A stretch of DNA of 64,000 nt, taken from NCBI GenBank assembly GCA_030998225.1, contig JAPYXD010000715.1, positions 1,178,001 to 1,242,000 on the forward strand, written 5' to 3'. Position numbers and translations under genes: made by a program. The stretch comes from Diplolepis rosae (Eukaryota; Arthropoda; Insecta; Hymenoptera; Diplolepididae). The notes beneath the pieces were generated by a model, which was not told where the DNA came from, made no database searches, and saw only the letters and a list, made by a program, of their open reading frames with translations. This document shows positions 47,521-59,209 of the stretch, piece by piece (the first letter of the stretch is position 1; every line of letters starts with the position of its first letter).

Positions 47521-48080
47521 TAATGAAAAAACGAACCTTATCGGATCAAGACTTATATCCGGATTTACACCCAAAACAGTCACATTTCACCATTTTTTTC
47601 TCCAATTTTTTTAGAAATTTGTTTCTAGACTCGCGGAATTTATCTCAGTACCGTTCTAGAACTCGAAAATTCGCAAATTCACAGAAAAAAGTTTAAAAAA
47701 CTACATTTTATAATGTGATTTTCGTGTAAGTCGGCCTAATGAACAGTCAGCGCCACCATGGCAGCCAGTCACAATTAATGTCATTTTCAACTCAGCGTTG
47801 CAGGGGGCGGCTCTCTAGGGTTCTAAAGTTTCATGAAACTTTGAGAAAATGAAACTTTTGAAATGCTTCAAAGTTTCCAAAGTTTCAAGCATAATGACGG
47901 GAAAATTCAAAGTAATTGAATTTTCAAAAATCATAAATAAATTGCATAAATAATCAAATAAATAAATAATTTAAATAGAGAAATTTAATGAATAAATAAT
48001 TTTAACTAATTAGAAATATTAAATCACGTGAGTCAAATGTAAATTATTTAGTATTTTATTTTTTTAAATTTATTGTCCTA
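47521..48080. other. No gene; repeat fragments
   Basis: Contains TCGGCCTAATGAACAGTCAG (about 47732), a fragment also seen at 60345 (inverted) and 62851, and a run of GAAACTTTGA-type words (47828-47900) that recurs at 49205-49290. Confidence 0.5.
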
Positions 48081-48243
48081 TGGTGCATTTATACCTCTGT
48101 CTGCCTGACCGGTGCGAATAAAATTAAATAAGAGTAAAGGAGACAGACTGTGTAAAATTGGATAATAAGAAAACGTCTGTCTTTTTTGCTCTTATGTATT
48201 TTCTATCTGCACCGGTCAGGCAGAGAGAGGTATAGATGCACCA
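48081..48243. mobile_element. Small hairpin MITE
   Basis: 163 bp. TGGTGCATTTATACCTCTGT at the left against the complement TGGTGCATCTATACCTCTCT of the right end, matching about 36 bp, then more pairing inside (AGAGTAAAGGAGACAGAC with GTCTGTCTTTTTTGCTCTT). CTA occurs on both sides. Non-coding. Confidence 0.75.
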
Positions 48244-48564
48244 CTAGAGTTGATTTGTGCTTCTGGTGACCCATTTTCCAACAACTTTTTATTATACTTT
48301 AATCTTTAAACAATGTAAATTAGTTTTAAGATTTCTCTGTAAGTTTTATATTTCTACTGTGTATACTAATTTTAAGGATAAGAAAAGGTTAAGTCTGGAC
48401 TATAGGATTAAAATAAATTAAGTTAAGATAGAACTAGTAATATAGAAGTAATACCCATTTATTTAAGGTAGGCAGAAACTAAACGAAAAAGCTAGGTAAG
48501 TAGGTATAGAAACATTAGTCACATAAAGTTAAAGAACTTGAAAATAGCATTTCTGGTCGCCAGA

Positions 48565-49165
48565 AGGAGGTTAAAAGTAATCTTTTAAGATTTACTGTTT
48601 TACTGCCTTTTATACGCTTTCACTACAAGCACCATAAAAACTTGCAGCTGAGAGGAGAGAGGCTAGGACTGGGGTTTTCCGAATCGGGCTTCTTCCGACT
48701 CGGGTTCTCCTAGTCGAGCTTCTCCGGGAAATTTGGCTGGGCCTAGCGAGGGTCACCGTGTGAAATCGTGAGAGAGAGGGGCTGCGTGGGGGAGTCGTAA
48801 AAGGGGATGCGTGAGTCCTGTAGAGTGGAGGAAAGAACAGAAGACACTGAACTTTCGATTCGAACTTACTTCGGCCGATTCTGTATATTAATTCGAAAAC
48901 TTCTACAAATTCCCTCGTTGAATTTGTAGAACATAAGACCTTTGTAAACATTCGTGAAGACGGGTAGTACATTTTATATGGGTCCAGGTTTAACGAGGTT
49001 TAGACTCTAATGAGTGATTAAACATTAATTTCGACAAAATCTGTGTTTCCTTATTTATCTCCAAACTTTAAATTTTCCCGGTCTCTATAAATGGTAACCA
49101 CTGGAACGAACCAATCGTTCTAGAGTTTGACCACCTGTGATATCACGCGTGTGCGGCTCGTAACA
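48565..49165 (-). repeat. Gypsy-type LTR, minus strand
   Basis: On the minus strand it begins TGTTACGAGCCGCACACGCG (from 49165), has a TATA box CCCATATAAAATG (about 48985-48973), a GC-richer transcribed part, and is followed by CTTCTGGCGACCAGAAATG (about 48566-48548), which resembles a primer-binding site. The left boundary is approximate. Open frames here are incidental. Confidence 0.55.
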
Positions 49166-49293
49166 AACCTCAACCTGGCATGGGTGCGCATACGCATTTA
49201 TGTTTGTAAAACTTTGCGAATGTTTCATCTGGTTTAATAAAACTTTGGCCCATGAAACGTTTCATCATTTAACGAAACTTTCAATGTTTCAAT

Positions 49294-49615
49294 CATGGAG
49301 ATTAGATATAAGGAGACCAATCTCCATATATCCATTCCCGAAATGAAGTTCCGCCAAGTACACAGTTATAAAACTTCCCGATTAGAGCAAATGTGTTCCC
49401 TGGGTGCAAAATGGCAACGCCGAATACATGATGTCAAAATATTTATCCCATATATTTATTAGATTATTATGAACTGTGGATGCCGCCATTTTGCACCCAA
49501 GGATCACACGTGCCCCCATCGGGAAGTTTCCTAACTAAGTACTTGGCAGAACTCCATTTCGTGTTTTGTGAAGTACAGCCATAAGAGATTGGTCTCCTTA
49601 TATCTAGTCTCCATG
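49294..49615. mobile_element. P-superfamily-like MITE, copy 1 (322 bp)
   Basis: Termini CATGGAGATTAGATATAAGG (left) and, complemented, CATGGAGACTAGATATAAGG (right), matching about 31 bp. Flanked by a perfect 8-bp duplication GTTTCAAT (49286-49293, 49616-49623). CAT termini and 8-bp duplications are hallmarks of P elements. The inside is itself imperfectly palindromic (CTGGGTGCAAAATGGC against GCCATTTTGCACCC). Non-coding. Related to copies at 56747-57067, 60098-60246 and 63190-63303. Confidence 0.88.
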
Positions 49616-50330
49616 GTTTCAATGAAACGTTTCATGGACTTATATCCCTATACCTCCTCGGCTGCGGGTTGTCCACGGTAGTCAGGCCTACCCCAGCCCT
49701 GTCCGACTAAAAGCAAAATGGCGGTTCCTTAGTGATTATAGTTTCTATGCGCGAAGTTTTCTCACCAGAGCGGCGCTGCATGCGGCACGCTCTACAAAAG
49801 CATTATACTAATAGACAAATATTTAAAAAAATTTAAATAATTAAGTTTCTGAACAATATGAAATGAAAAAATGTTCCTAAAATGATTCTAGGACATAAAA
49901 TGCACATTTTGGATAAATCAATTAATACAAAATAAAAAAAGAACACATTAAACTTCGTAAAATATATACTGTGGATACGCATGAAGAATTCTTGAGACCC
50001 TGAACAAAATTTTTTTTATGTTATCCCCATACAACTGAAAATATATTTAAAGATGAATAAAAAGCTTAAGCTTCTAAATAGAAGTATTTTCCATTTTTAT
50101 TTTCCAGCTTCAAACGAATGAAATGAAAAATAATTATTTTGTTAAGCCCTGTGTTCAACATAAAAAACCGTGTCAAGGGAAATATATACTCAATTAAAAA
50201 TTTGTAAATGTAACAAAAAATATTCATTACTATAAAATTTGCTAGTACATATTTTCAACACATTTTAAATTTTTAACATGTACAGATCGATGATGACTAG
50301 TTAAGTGTCGCAAAGCTTGGCTGCTTTTTT

Positions 50331-50607
50331 CGGTCGGTCTGTCTGTCGTGACGGTTGGGTCTAGATGCCCTGGTAGAGGTCGGTTACGCGCGGCATGTGC
50401 TCGGAGATGCTCGGTAGTGCGTCTGGAGTATTCGGGAGTGCGTCGGGAGTGTTCAGGTCGGCTCGTAGTGCTGTCGTGTAACGTTCGGTAGTGTTCGGTC
50501 GTGGTCGGTTGGCGTCCGGTGGTGCTCGGGAGTGTTCGGGTCGTGCGTTTGGATTCCTTCGGGCAGGTTCGGTGGCTGCCCCAGGTAGAACTCGGTCAGG
50601 GGCACCT
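50331..50607. other. GC-rich segment between duplicated palindrome ends
   Basis: 277 bp rich in GTGTTCGG/GTGCTCGG words, sharply unlike the AT-rich neighbours. A minus-strand frame runs through it with repeats of NTPDALP and many prolines and arginines. No family is recognised. The flanking 118-bp direct repeats make it look like an insert between copies of the palindrome end. Confidence 0.5.
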
Positions 50608-50886
50608 GACAAAAAATATTCATTACTATAAAATTTGCTAGTACATATTTTTAACATATTTTAAATTTTTAACATGTACAGATCGATGATGACTAGTGAA
50701 GTGTCGCAAACCTTGGCTGCTTTTTTTTTCAAGACGCTAAATTTTTAAATTCCGTCATTTCCTGTCTTACGAATTGTCTTATTCTTATTGAAAATAAAAT
50801 TAAATCACATATGCTAACATCTCTACAGCTTCATTGGCATGTTCTTTGCATTGAAAAATAAATTTTGTTTCACATGACAAAAAGTA

Positions 50887-51450
50887 TTCATTATTTGTTA
50901 AATAGATATTCGACAACTGTGATAAGCTTGTATAACTTAACATTTGGATGTATGAAATATTTATTTATTCTTGCAAATCTACTCAAACTTTCAGGTAACT
51001 GATCACAAGAAAAAGATATCGTATCTGCATGAATTTCAGAAGTAGTCAAAAATGCATTTAAGCATGTCGAACACTGAGTGTGCTGTTTAATGTAAGAGTT
51101 ATACGACCAGTTGTGTAAAAAATCAAACAATCTCTAACAGCTGGTAAAGCATAATCGTGCGCTACTGCATCTACAAAATCACTAAAATCAGTGTCTTCAC
51201 AATCGATTATTGCTTTTAACTTTTCTCGAATTTCTTGAATTGCGCTTTTACTATTCGACTGATGTAATTCTTTCAATTTTGAAATTGTTATTAAGGGCTG
51301 TGGAGGGTTGCCATCGAAAGTACTACAATTTCAAAGCTTTGCAGGTTTCAAAATGCTAAAGGCAGCTAATATCTTGTATATTTGCAAGAAAGTTGGTGTA
51401 CAAGGATGATCATTTGTTCCTCCAGCTAATCTGATAGTGCCAAAAAATCT
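50887..51450 (-). pseudogene. P-type transposase C-terminal region, left arm
   Basis: Minus strand, in broken frames: RLAGGTNDHPCTPT (about 51440-51400), then CEDTDFSDFVDAVAHDYALPA (given as CEDTDFSDFV and AHDYALPAVRDC, about 51210-51140), then HTQCSTCLNAFLTTSEIHAD (about 51080-51025) and NVKLYKLITVVEYLFNK ending TAA at 50891. Matches the right arm and resembles the C-terminal part of the pseudogene at 35963-43851 (DFSDF, THAP9/P family). Confidence 0.8.
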
Positions 51451-52147
51451 CTAAACAAAAGGAAAGGAACAAAAAATTAGTGAAACTTTTATAAAGTATT
51501 GATAATATTCCATTCGAAATCTCATACTGAATAAAATATTTTTATCTTGTTCAGTTAAATTTCCTGAAATTAAGGAAGCTAAAGAAATACTAAATGGATT
51601 TTGAATGCAACATCAACGACACTATATTTCTTATACAAATCCAATTTGGTAAAAAAGTATAAAAGTGCTTTCTTCGATATTTATATTTCACTGGAAGAAT
51701 TCGGATGAAATGGAATGGATATTTATATTTATTTTAATTACTTTATACTTAGTATTTTTTACGCGTATAATAAAATATCTTTATATAAAATCTGGTCTAA
51801 TATTTTATTCCCAGATACGTTCATATTAATCATCACGGTACTTATTTAATTCCAAAATTTATCTTTATATCCCTTCAATTCATTCCATTTCATCCGAATT
51901 CTTCCAGTGAAATATAAATATCGAAGAAAGCACTTTTATATTTTTTTACAAAATGGATTTGTATAAGAAATATAGTGTCGTTGATGTTGCATTCAAAATC
52001 CATTTAGTATTTCTTTAGCTTCCTTAATTTCAGAAAATTTAGCTGAACAAGATAAAAATATTTTATACAGTATGAGATTTCGAATGGAATATTATCAATA
52101 CTGTATAAAAGTTTCACTAATTTGTTGTTCCCTTCCTTTTGTTTAGA

Positions 52148-52879
52148 GATTTTTTGGCACTATCAGATTAGCTGGAAGAACAAATGATCATCCTTGTACA
52201 CCAACCTTCTTGCAAATATACAAGATATTAGCTGCCTTCAGCATTTTGAAACCTGCAAAGCTTTGAAATTGTAGTACTTTCGATGGCAACCCTCCACAGC
52301 CCTTAATAACAATTTCAAAATTGAAAGAATTACATCAGTCGAATAGTGAAAACGCAATTAAGAAATTCGAGAAAAGTTAAAAGCAATAATCGATTGTGAA
52401 GACACTGATTTTAGTGATTTTGTAGATGCAGTAGCGCACGATTATGCTTTACCAGCTGTTAGAGATTGTATGATTTTTTACACAACTGGTCGTATAACTT
52501 TTACATCAAACAGCACACTCAGTGTTCGACATGCTTAAATGCATTTTTGACTACTTCTGAAATTCATGCAGATACGATATCTTTTTCTTATGATCAGTTA
52601 CCTGAAAGTTTGAGTAGATTTGCAAGAATAAATAAATATTTCATACATCCAAATGTTAAGTTATACAAGCTTATCACAGTTGTCGAATATCTATTTAACA
52701 AACATTGCCGGTCTAGCAATTCTTTTGATCTAATTCTAGACGATTTAATTTCATCTGAAACAAAATTTAGTTTTCAATGCAAAGAACATGCCAATGAAGC
52801 TGTGGAGATGTTAGCATTATATAATTCAATTTTATCTTCAAATTCGGATGAGACAATTCGTAAGACAGGAAATGGCTGA
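52148..52879 (+). pseudogene. P-type transposase C-terminal region, right arm
   Basis: Plus strand: FFGTIRLAGRTNDHPCTPTF (about 52150-52210), a frame change with stops near 52268 and 52378, then an open frame from 52466 to TGA at 52879 reading HTQCSTCLNAFLTTSEIHAD, FARINKYFIHPNVKLYKLIT and CRSSNSFDLILDDL. The frame after the stop (KKKAAKLC) shows that coding once continued. Non-functional. Confidence 0.82.
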
Positions 52880-53141
52880 GATTTAAAAAGTTAGCGTCTT
52901 GAAGAAAAAAGCAGCCAAGCTTTGCGACACTTAACTAGTCATCATCGATCTGCACATGTTAAAAATCTGTGTAAATTTACTTAGTTCCGTAAGTTTATAT
53001 TGATAGAGGACGTGATTTTCCAACAACTTTGTAAAATCACTTCGAGCAGCGTTGGACATAAAATGACCTTCGTTGAGCGATGTAAAATCGCATCGTATAA
53101 TGGTGTGCCGGTTTCCGGTACTAGCTATAAGGCGTTCTAGC

Positions 53142-53383
53142 CATAGAGATATTATAGATAGAGGAGACATGCCATAGGCCGCTCTGTGAGTGGTAACTTC
53201 AGTCAGCAAACTTGGTGAGAGCGAAAGAGAGAGACGATAAGTGGTTTTTTCTATCTTTGTTTACGCATATCGCGCTAGATTCGGCGTTAGCGAGAGACAG
53301 CCTAATCCGAAATTCACTCTCTCTCTCGCCCGAGCTGACAGGCTTTAGGCTGGCATGTCCCCTCTATCTATAATATCTCTATG
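53142..53383. mobile_element. MITE with CATAGAGATATT termini and 8-bp duplication (242 bp)
   Basis: Ends CATAGAGATATTATAGATAG (left) and, complemented, the same (right), matching 32 of 33 bases. Perfect 8-bp duplication GTTCTAGC at 53134-53141 and 53384-53391. The inside contains a CTCTCTCTCTC run and GAGAGAGACG. Non-coding. The CAT start and 8-bp duplication suggest the P superfamily. Confidence 0.85.
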
Positions 53384-53904
53384 GTTCTAGCACCCTTTCC
53401 CTTATAACCAAATATGCTGGTAAGAGCGCAGTCTGAATTACCGACCAATACAGCGCGAAAATTCGAATCTTCAGTAGTTAGATTGTCAGTCTAACGTGAG
53501 TAAGTTCTAAATCTGCGTATATAGATATGCGAATAAGTAAAAAGTAGCTCCTCTGTCTCCAGTTGCCATGTTAAATATATTATTGCGAGATTATAATCAG
53601 TAATTACGACGCAGAGTTGTAAAACACGTGCAAGAATGCTAGGAATGTGAGAGATTACGTCATTGTTATCGTTATAGATGACTCATAGGGCTATTTATAG
53701 TGACAGAACGTGCCTTAAGCTCCAAAACGACAGGATGTAATGTTCATAAACATTACAAGCAATTACGATATTTGATCTTAGAGTGTTTATAAATATCAAT
53801 CATCGACTGACTCATTCTGCGACTTAATTTTGATGGGCGGTCCTGCGTGACCTATTCGCCCATTCGTCGATAGAACATAAAATCGTGTTACTTCAGCACT
53901 TTGA

Positions 53905-55358
53905 TTGAGATAACCAAGTTGACGTCACAGGCCATGTGGTAGGGATAGACTGTAAGTTAGGTTGGTCTTGGACGAAAGAAATATATGGGAATCATTGGGA
54001 AATTGACTAAACAAAATTTTCTAGCGTAAAAGTAAGTCACAAATTTATTAATAATTATATTTTTCAAGTGCAACATTCATTTCCTCTTATTTTGAGTACC
54101 TACTTGTCGCTTGTCATTCTTTTAATTTTTTAATATAAAATAAAATGTCATAAATTTGTAGGTTATGATGACCGTTTGTTTTGAAAGATTTGAAGAATGT
54201 ATCGATAAGCATGTTCTCGTTTTCAACACATTCTTCAGATCTTTCCAAACAAACGGTCATCATAACCTACAAATTTATGACATTTTATTTTATAATAAAA
54301 AATTAAAAGAATGACAAGTGACAAGTAGGTACTCAAAATAAGCGGAAATGAATTTTGCACTTGAAAAATATAATTATTAATAAATTTATGACTTACTTTT
54401 ACACTAGAAAATTTTGTTTCGTCAATTTCCCAATGATTCCCATATATTTCTTTCGTCCAAGACCAACCTAACTTACAGCCTATCCCTACTAGAGTCCCTA
54501 GAAAAATAGAGTCTGCCGATCTGTACCGAAGATGGCGACCACTGAGCGTATGTGCGTTAATCCGTGTGAGTAGCTGTGGTTAGAGTCCACTCTAGCTGTG
54601 GTTTGAGTGTTTGATTCTGACACTCGAAAAGTGTGTCCGTAATTGTTCACGAAGAATATACCAGGGAAATTGCAAAAAAGTAATACTTGAGAAAAGGTAA
54701 GTCAAATTTTAAAACACAGTGTTCTGCAAGTAATATTATTTTTTGTAGGAATGGAAAAAGAACGAAAAAGAATCGAAAAGTCCATCTACAGAACTGTGAC
54801 ACATATTTTGAATATGAAATGAAAAACATAATAGTTTTTTTTTTGGATCTTTGAATTTTATGTTACAGGTAACAAAAAATTATGTTACAGAAACTAAAAT
54901 TTATGTTACTTGTGACTCATGTCGAATTTTGACACTGTTACAAAAATTCCTGAGCCCGTAAAAGAATTTTCTGTACATGTCACTGGAGCTTTATGCAGTT
55001 ACCAGTAACAGAAATTTCTAAACCGTAACAAAATGTTCTATCACGGTAACAGCATAAAGCTCCAGTGTCGTGTGACAGATAATTATGACATGAATTTCTA
55101 ACAGTGTATTCATAATTCATTTATTCGTTTAAATGAAAAAAAAATAAAATAAGAAAACGAAAAAAAGCAAACGTGATGATATTTTATATACTCTAGTTTG
55201 AAAAACGAACTCTACTCGCGCCGGTAGCAGCAATTTTGATTGGTTTGTATCCATAATGGCTGCACCAATCATTGAAGGGAAAGTTCGGCAGACTCTATTT
55301 TTCTAGGGACTCTAATCCCTACCACATGGCCTGTGACGTCAACTTGGTTATCTCAATA
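53905..55358. repeat. Palindromic element interrupted by a hAT-like MITE
   Basis: Left arm 53905-54200 (ATTGAGATAACCAAGTTGAC..., ...ATGATGACCGTTTGTTTTG) is the inverted copy of 54225-54489 plus 55315-55358. The loop is only about 25-50 bp (CATGTTCTCGTTTTC). Arms of about 290 bp are near identical. The right arm is cut by the element at 54490-55314. Non-coding. Confidence 0.88.
54490..55314. mobile_element. hAT-like MITE (825 bp), 8-bp duplication
   Basis: Ends TAGAGTCCCTAGAAAAATAG and, complemented, TAGAGTCCCTAGAAAAATAG, about 30 bp of inverted repeat. Perfect 8-bp duplication ATCCCTAC at 54482-54489 and 55315-55322. The left arm of the host palindrome (GTAGGGAT at 53942-53949) gives the uninterrupted site. 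The inside has repeated AAATTTATGTTAC / TGTTACAG words. No coding region. Confidence 0.9.
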
Positions 55359-55374
55359 AGGAGACCTATCTCCA

Positions 55375-55907
55375 TGTAAGCGACTTGGCAGGAGCAACGG
55401 CACGGTAAGTGCCCGGCTTGTAAGTTGGAAGTAGTGGAAAGGAGTGCGCAAGTGCGCAGTTGTACTCTCAATTGGCTGAAGACTATGGAGAGATGGTAAA
55501 ATCCCACCTAAAGGACTTATTATAAATGTAGCTGCAGAGCGCAAAAACGGCAGATTTTAAATCTCGAAAAGCTCCTTGAGAATATATAAACCTGCGGCTC
55601 ATTGCACAAAGAACGTAGAAATATTTCGGCTGAAATCAGACTTGAAAAATTGTCGGCAAGTCAGGTGAGCAAAGCCTGACAGTTGATTTGTAAACAAGTG
55701 TAAAGCAACAAAACAATTATTAAACTCAATAATAATAAACGTTGAGTGACTTTTGAACAAGTGTTTAGTTCATTCAAACCAAATCTTTCCTCGCGGGTAC
55801 TCGTTTCAACGAGTCAACGACAGCAACGAATTCCACAATCGACGTATCAAGGCCCAGCTACGCAATCGACGTAAGGGAGGAACCAACAGCAACGCTGGAT
55901 CGTAACA
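55375..55907 (+). repeat. LTR-like sequence
   Basis: Starts TGTAAGCGACTTGGCAGG, has a TATA box GAATATATAAACCTGCGG (about 55580), a poly(A)-signal region AATAATAATAAACG (about 55728) and ends GGATCGTAACA. The organisation is that of a gypsy LTR, but there is no matching 4-bp duplication, so the left boundary is uncertain. Confidence 0.45.
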
Positions 55908-56069
55908 ATTGTAATAATATAGAAGATTATAACTAAATAGTACAAAAAATCAGGTACGAAAGTACTTCACAAGCAGCAAATCACTTAATTAAAAATCACC
56001 AGAGTATCACAAACAAGAAGTTTTAAATGTAAAACTAAAGTAATGACTAATTCAACACCTTAATTTTTA

Positions 56070-56228
56070 AACTACATGCAAAAGTAATAAATAAACAATT
56101 CTTAAAAGAAAACAATGATTTTATTTATCATTTTTTTATTATTTATTTATTGTTTTGTTTATTATTGCAATTATTATTGATTGTTTTCTTTTAAGAATTG
56201 TTTATTTATTACTTTTGCATGTATTTTA
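56070..56228. mobile_element. Hairpin MITE
   Basis: About 158 bp. TACATGCAAAAGTAATAAAT...AAAACAAT (56074-56118) is inverted against ATTGTTTTC...ATTTATTACTTTTGCATGTA (56178-56222). Directly adjoins the dispersed repeat at 56229. Confidence 0.75.
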
Positions 56229-56690
56229 AAAATTATTCAACATTTTTTTAAACAGAAGGGGATGGAGCTTTTTTCTAGTTTTCAAAACCGTTAATATACA
56301 GGTACATAAGGGTTGAATTATGAAACGCGAATTAATTTATACTAAAAATAATTATTATACGTGACTATTATTAATAGTTCACGTTCAGAACGTGAGATAA
56401 TTTTTACACTGCTCCAAGATACGTTTACTTGTTTAATTCTGTAATCTATATTTGACAAATTTATATTTAATTATAGTTAAGAAATAAATACATATGCCTA
56501 TTTAAATATATACATTATATACCATAATAATAAATATTACCGAGTTATATTTTAGTATTATTTAATAAATTTCATTCCATTAGTTTAATATTATGTATGC
56601 TATCAATACTAATACCGGTAAAAAAGCATGGATTACGTATTGTTTCTTTAATATTTACACTTTTCCCTTTTTACTATATTTGAATTTACC
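56229..56690. repeat. Dispersed repeat family A, copy 2
   Basis: Same orientation as 3242-3719 with small indels (for example a shorter ATTATT...GTTCACG segment at 56365). Its right end runs on into ATTTGAATTTACC, where copy 1 is cut by an LTR. Confidence 0.85.
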
Positions 56691-56746
56691 GCAACATTCT
56701 TTGTAATCAACCTAAGTAAAGATGGCGGCTCAGCCTTCAATGAAGC

Positions 56747-57067
56747 CATGGAGACTAGATATAAGGAGACCAATCTCTTATAGCTGTACTTCACAAAACA
56801 CGAAATGGAGTTCTGCCAAGTACTTAGTTAGGAAACTTCCCGATGGGGGCACGTGTGATCCCTGGGTGCAAAATGGCGGCATCCACAGTTCATAATAATC
56901 TAATAAATATATGGGATAAATATTTTGACATCATGTATTCGGCGTCGCCATTTTGCACCCAGGGAACACATATGCTCTCATCGGGAAATTTATAACTATG
57001 TACTTGGCGGAACTTCATTTCTGGAATGGATATATGGAGATTGGTCTCCTTATATCTAATCTCCATG
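56747..57067. mobile_element. P-superfamily-like MITE, copy 2 (321 bp)
   Basis: Inverted relative to copy 1. Ends CATGGAGACTAGATATAAGG and, complemented, CATGGAGATTAGATATAAGG. Perfect 8-bp duplication AATGAAGC at 56739-56746 and 57068-57075. Very similar to copy 1 throughout, implying recent spread. Confidence 0.9.
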
Positions 57068-57075
57068 AATGAAGC

Positions 57076-58319
57076 ACACGACTTTGCATTGATTGTGTAT
57101 CCTCAGATCAGTGGCCGTACTTAGAGTTCTTAAATTCACGAGAATTTAAGTTGGTGGAATATAACCGAGAATATTACAGAATTTAAAGAATATAAGAGAA
57201 TTTAGAGAATCTGTGTTTTAAATATCAATTTTGAAAATATGTTTGTTATTAAATAAGAGGCATTTGATTGTGTACATGTGTTTGAAATGAAAAAGAACCC
57301 TGAAATTGTTTTACTCTTAAGATAGTAAAACTTTTCACCGCTGAAATTTTAGGTTATGTTCACTTTCAATGTAATACCAAAGATATTAAATTAACATTAT
57401 CTCCATAATTATAAAAATTTCAATGAATTATATTAATTTCTTCAGTAAATTAAGCGTCTTATTTGCATGAAATTCTGTAAACAATTTTTATTAGAACAAA
57501 ATAGAACATTATTATATTTTAATTATGTAAAATACATTACTTTAATGAGCTTGAGAAACTTAGTAATCATTTTCAGCCTTTTGTTTTCATTTTCCTCAAT
57601 ACTGTTCAACTTTTTAGACCTAGCATATAAAATATAGAGTAATATAGCTTAACCTACATTTTAAAAAAAATATTTGACATTTTACCTTCATAAACGCTTA
57701 ACTCGCAGTATAAAAACTTTTGAGAATGCAACTTTAGTAAAAACATATTGATATAATTTATACCTATTCTCTACCTATTCCTAAGTATGTACCCATCGTT
57801 GTCGAAAAATATGAGGCTAACATATATTATCATTAAGGTAGTTGTTGTGCCAAGAAATAGGTCTCTGAAGAAAAAAGTTCTTTTATGATTTTGAGACTTG
57901 AAATGATATTATTAGTCGTTTCATATGAAACAGAAAATTATTTCTTATGGAGAAAATTTAAAAATCACGAAAAATAATACTTTTAACATTATTTGTTGTA
58001 ATAGGATCTTTACTTACTAAACCTTCTTATCAATTTTTTGAAAATAATTGAATTTTCATAAATCATGGCCTATTTTACCAGGGAAAATATTCTCTATAAC
58101 CCTACTGTTTCCCAGTGTGAAAATAAGTGGAAAATCTTCAAATATAGCTATTTTGAAAAAAAATTCTTTTTGAAAAATTGCTTCAACGTTTTTAATAACA
58201 GAAAACTGTACTTTTAAAATTGGAAACAGTAGAGTTATAGAGAATCTTTTTCCCAAAAGAAGAAGCCATGACTCATGGAAATCCAATAATTTTTTTCTTG
58301 CACAGTGCACTAGGTTAAA
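57076..58319. other. No gene recognised
   Basis: AT-rich. 58055-58190 resembles repeat family C distantly. The 115-codon minus-strand frame at 58056-58403 is phenylalanine/isoleucine-rich translation of AT-rich repeat and is not called. Confidence 0.5.
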
Positions 58320-58845
58320 CTTCGAATAAAAAAATTGGAAAAATTCAAATATTGCTTTTTCCAAGAAAAACATTTTTATAAGGTATATAAAACATATAAT
58401 CATGAATTTTCTATAGTACTCCCTTCAAACATATATTTATATGATTTTTATTATGATTTCCCTGCAGATGGAATGTTTTCGAATTTTTCTTTTCTTTTTA
58501 TTATAATTTTAACTCTTTGCACAATGCAAGAAAAAAATTATAAATTTATAATCACAATTTACTGCGATTTGGAAGAATCTTAGCTTTAAAATAAGCCCAA
58601 GAACATTAATAAATGTAATTATTTTGAAAGTTTTTTAAAATTTAAGAAAAAATTGAAATCTAGACTTTTTATGCAATACCTTCTTGAAATTTAATAAAAC
58701 AACTTCATTCTGGACTAATTTTATAGAGAATTTTTATGGCATTCAATTCAGAATGAGAGCAAATTTCGTCACTCACAAAATTAAAATTAATATAATTTAA
58801 GTAATCATCAAAAAACACGTGGTTCCCCAATTTTGATCGGTAGTG
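58320..58845. mobile_element. Tc1-like MITE, second copy (left end missing)
   Basis: Matches the inner and right part of 29915-30732 (GGAAGAATCTTAGCTTTAAAAT, given as GAATCTTAGCTTTAAAAT; ...TTTTGATCGGTAGTG at the end). TA follows at 58846-58847. The left terminus is absent. Confidence 0.75.
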
Positions 58846-59209
58846 TATTCTAATTAAATAAACTGATGCTTCCATTGCATTTGATATCCTTCGCTTCGTC
58901 TCATTCAGTCTCATTAGGATCAACTTTTCGTGATAAGTACTTGCAGACCCGGCAACCACCGGCAACAGGCAAACGACGAGTTGTGATTATGATATTTATT
59001 AAATTTCGACAGACGCTAATCATATACAATCACAATATGTTTGAAATATTGAACTATAATTTTATACGCAATAAATAATTGATTCTGATTGTTTAAAACA
59101 TTTAAAAAGTCAAAATGAGAAAAATCTCATAAATTCTAAGAGAATTTATCTGCCGGTTATATTCTCGGTAATATTCTCATTCTCGTTACCGTTCTTAATG
59201 TAATATAAC

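Larger units (their letters stand above)
50213..52966. repeat. Palindrome built from two inverted P-type transposase 3' ends
   Basis: Left arm about 50661-51719 and right arm 51885-52966 are inverted copies about 1.06 kb long with a spacer of about 165 bp. The inner edge is TTCGGATGAAATGGAATGG / CCATTCCATTTCATCCGAA. The outer edge is AACATGTACAGATCGATGAT against ATCATCGATCTGCACATGTT. The left outer part (about 118 bp, 50213-50330) is repeated at 50608-50725. Both arms carry the same transposase coding remains, so this is an inverted duplication rather than an ordinary terminal repeat. Confidence 0.9.

Noticed and set aside
50277..52958. CATG at both outer edges of the palindrome read as P-element termini
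   Set aside because: The flanking 8 bases are inverted copies, not a direct duplication, and the region corresponds to former transposase coding sequence, so these are not the real element ends.
58056..58403. 115-codon minus-strand open frame
   Set aside because: Phe/Ile/Leu-rich translation of AT-rich repeat sequence related to families C and the Tc1-like MITE.
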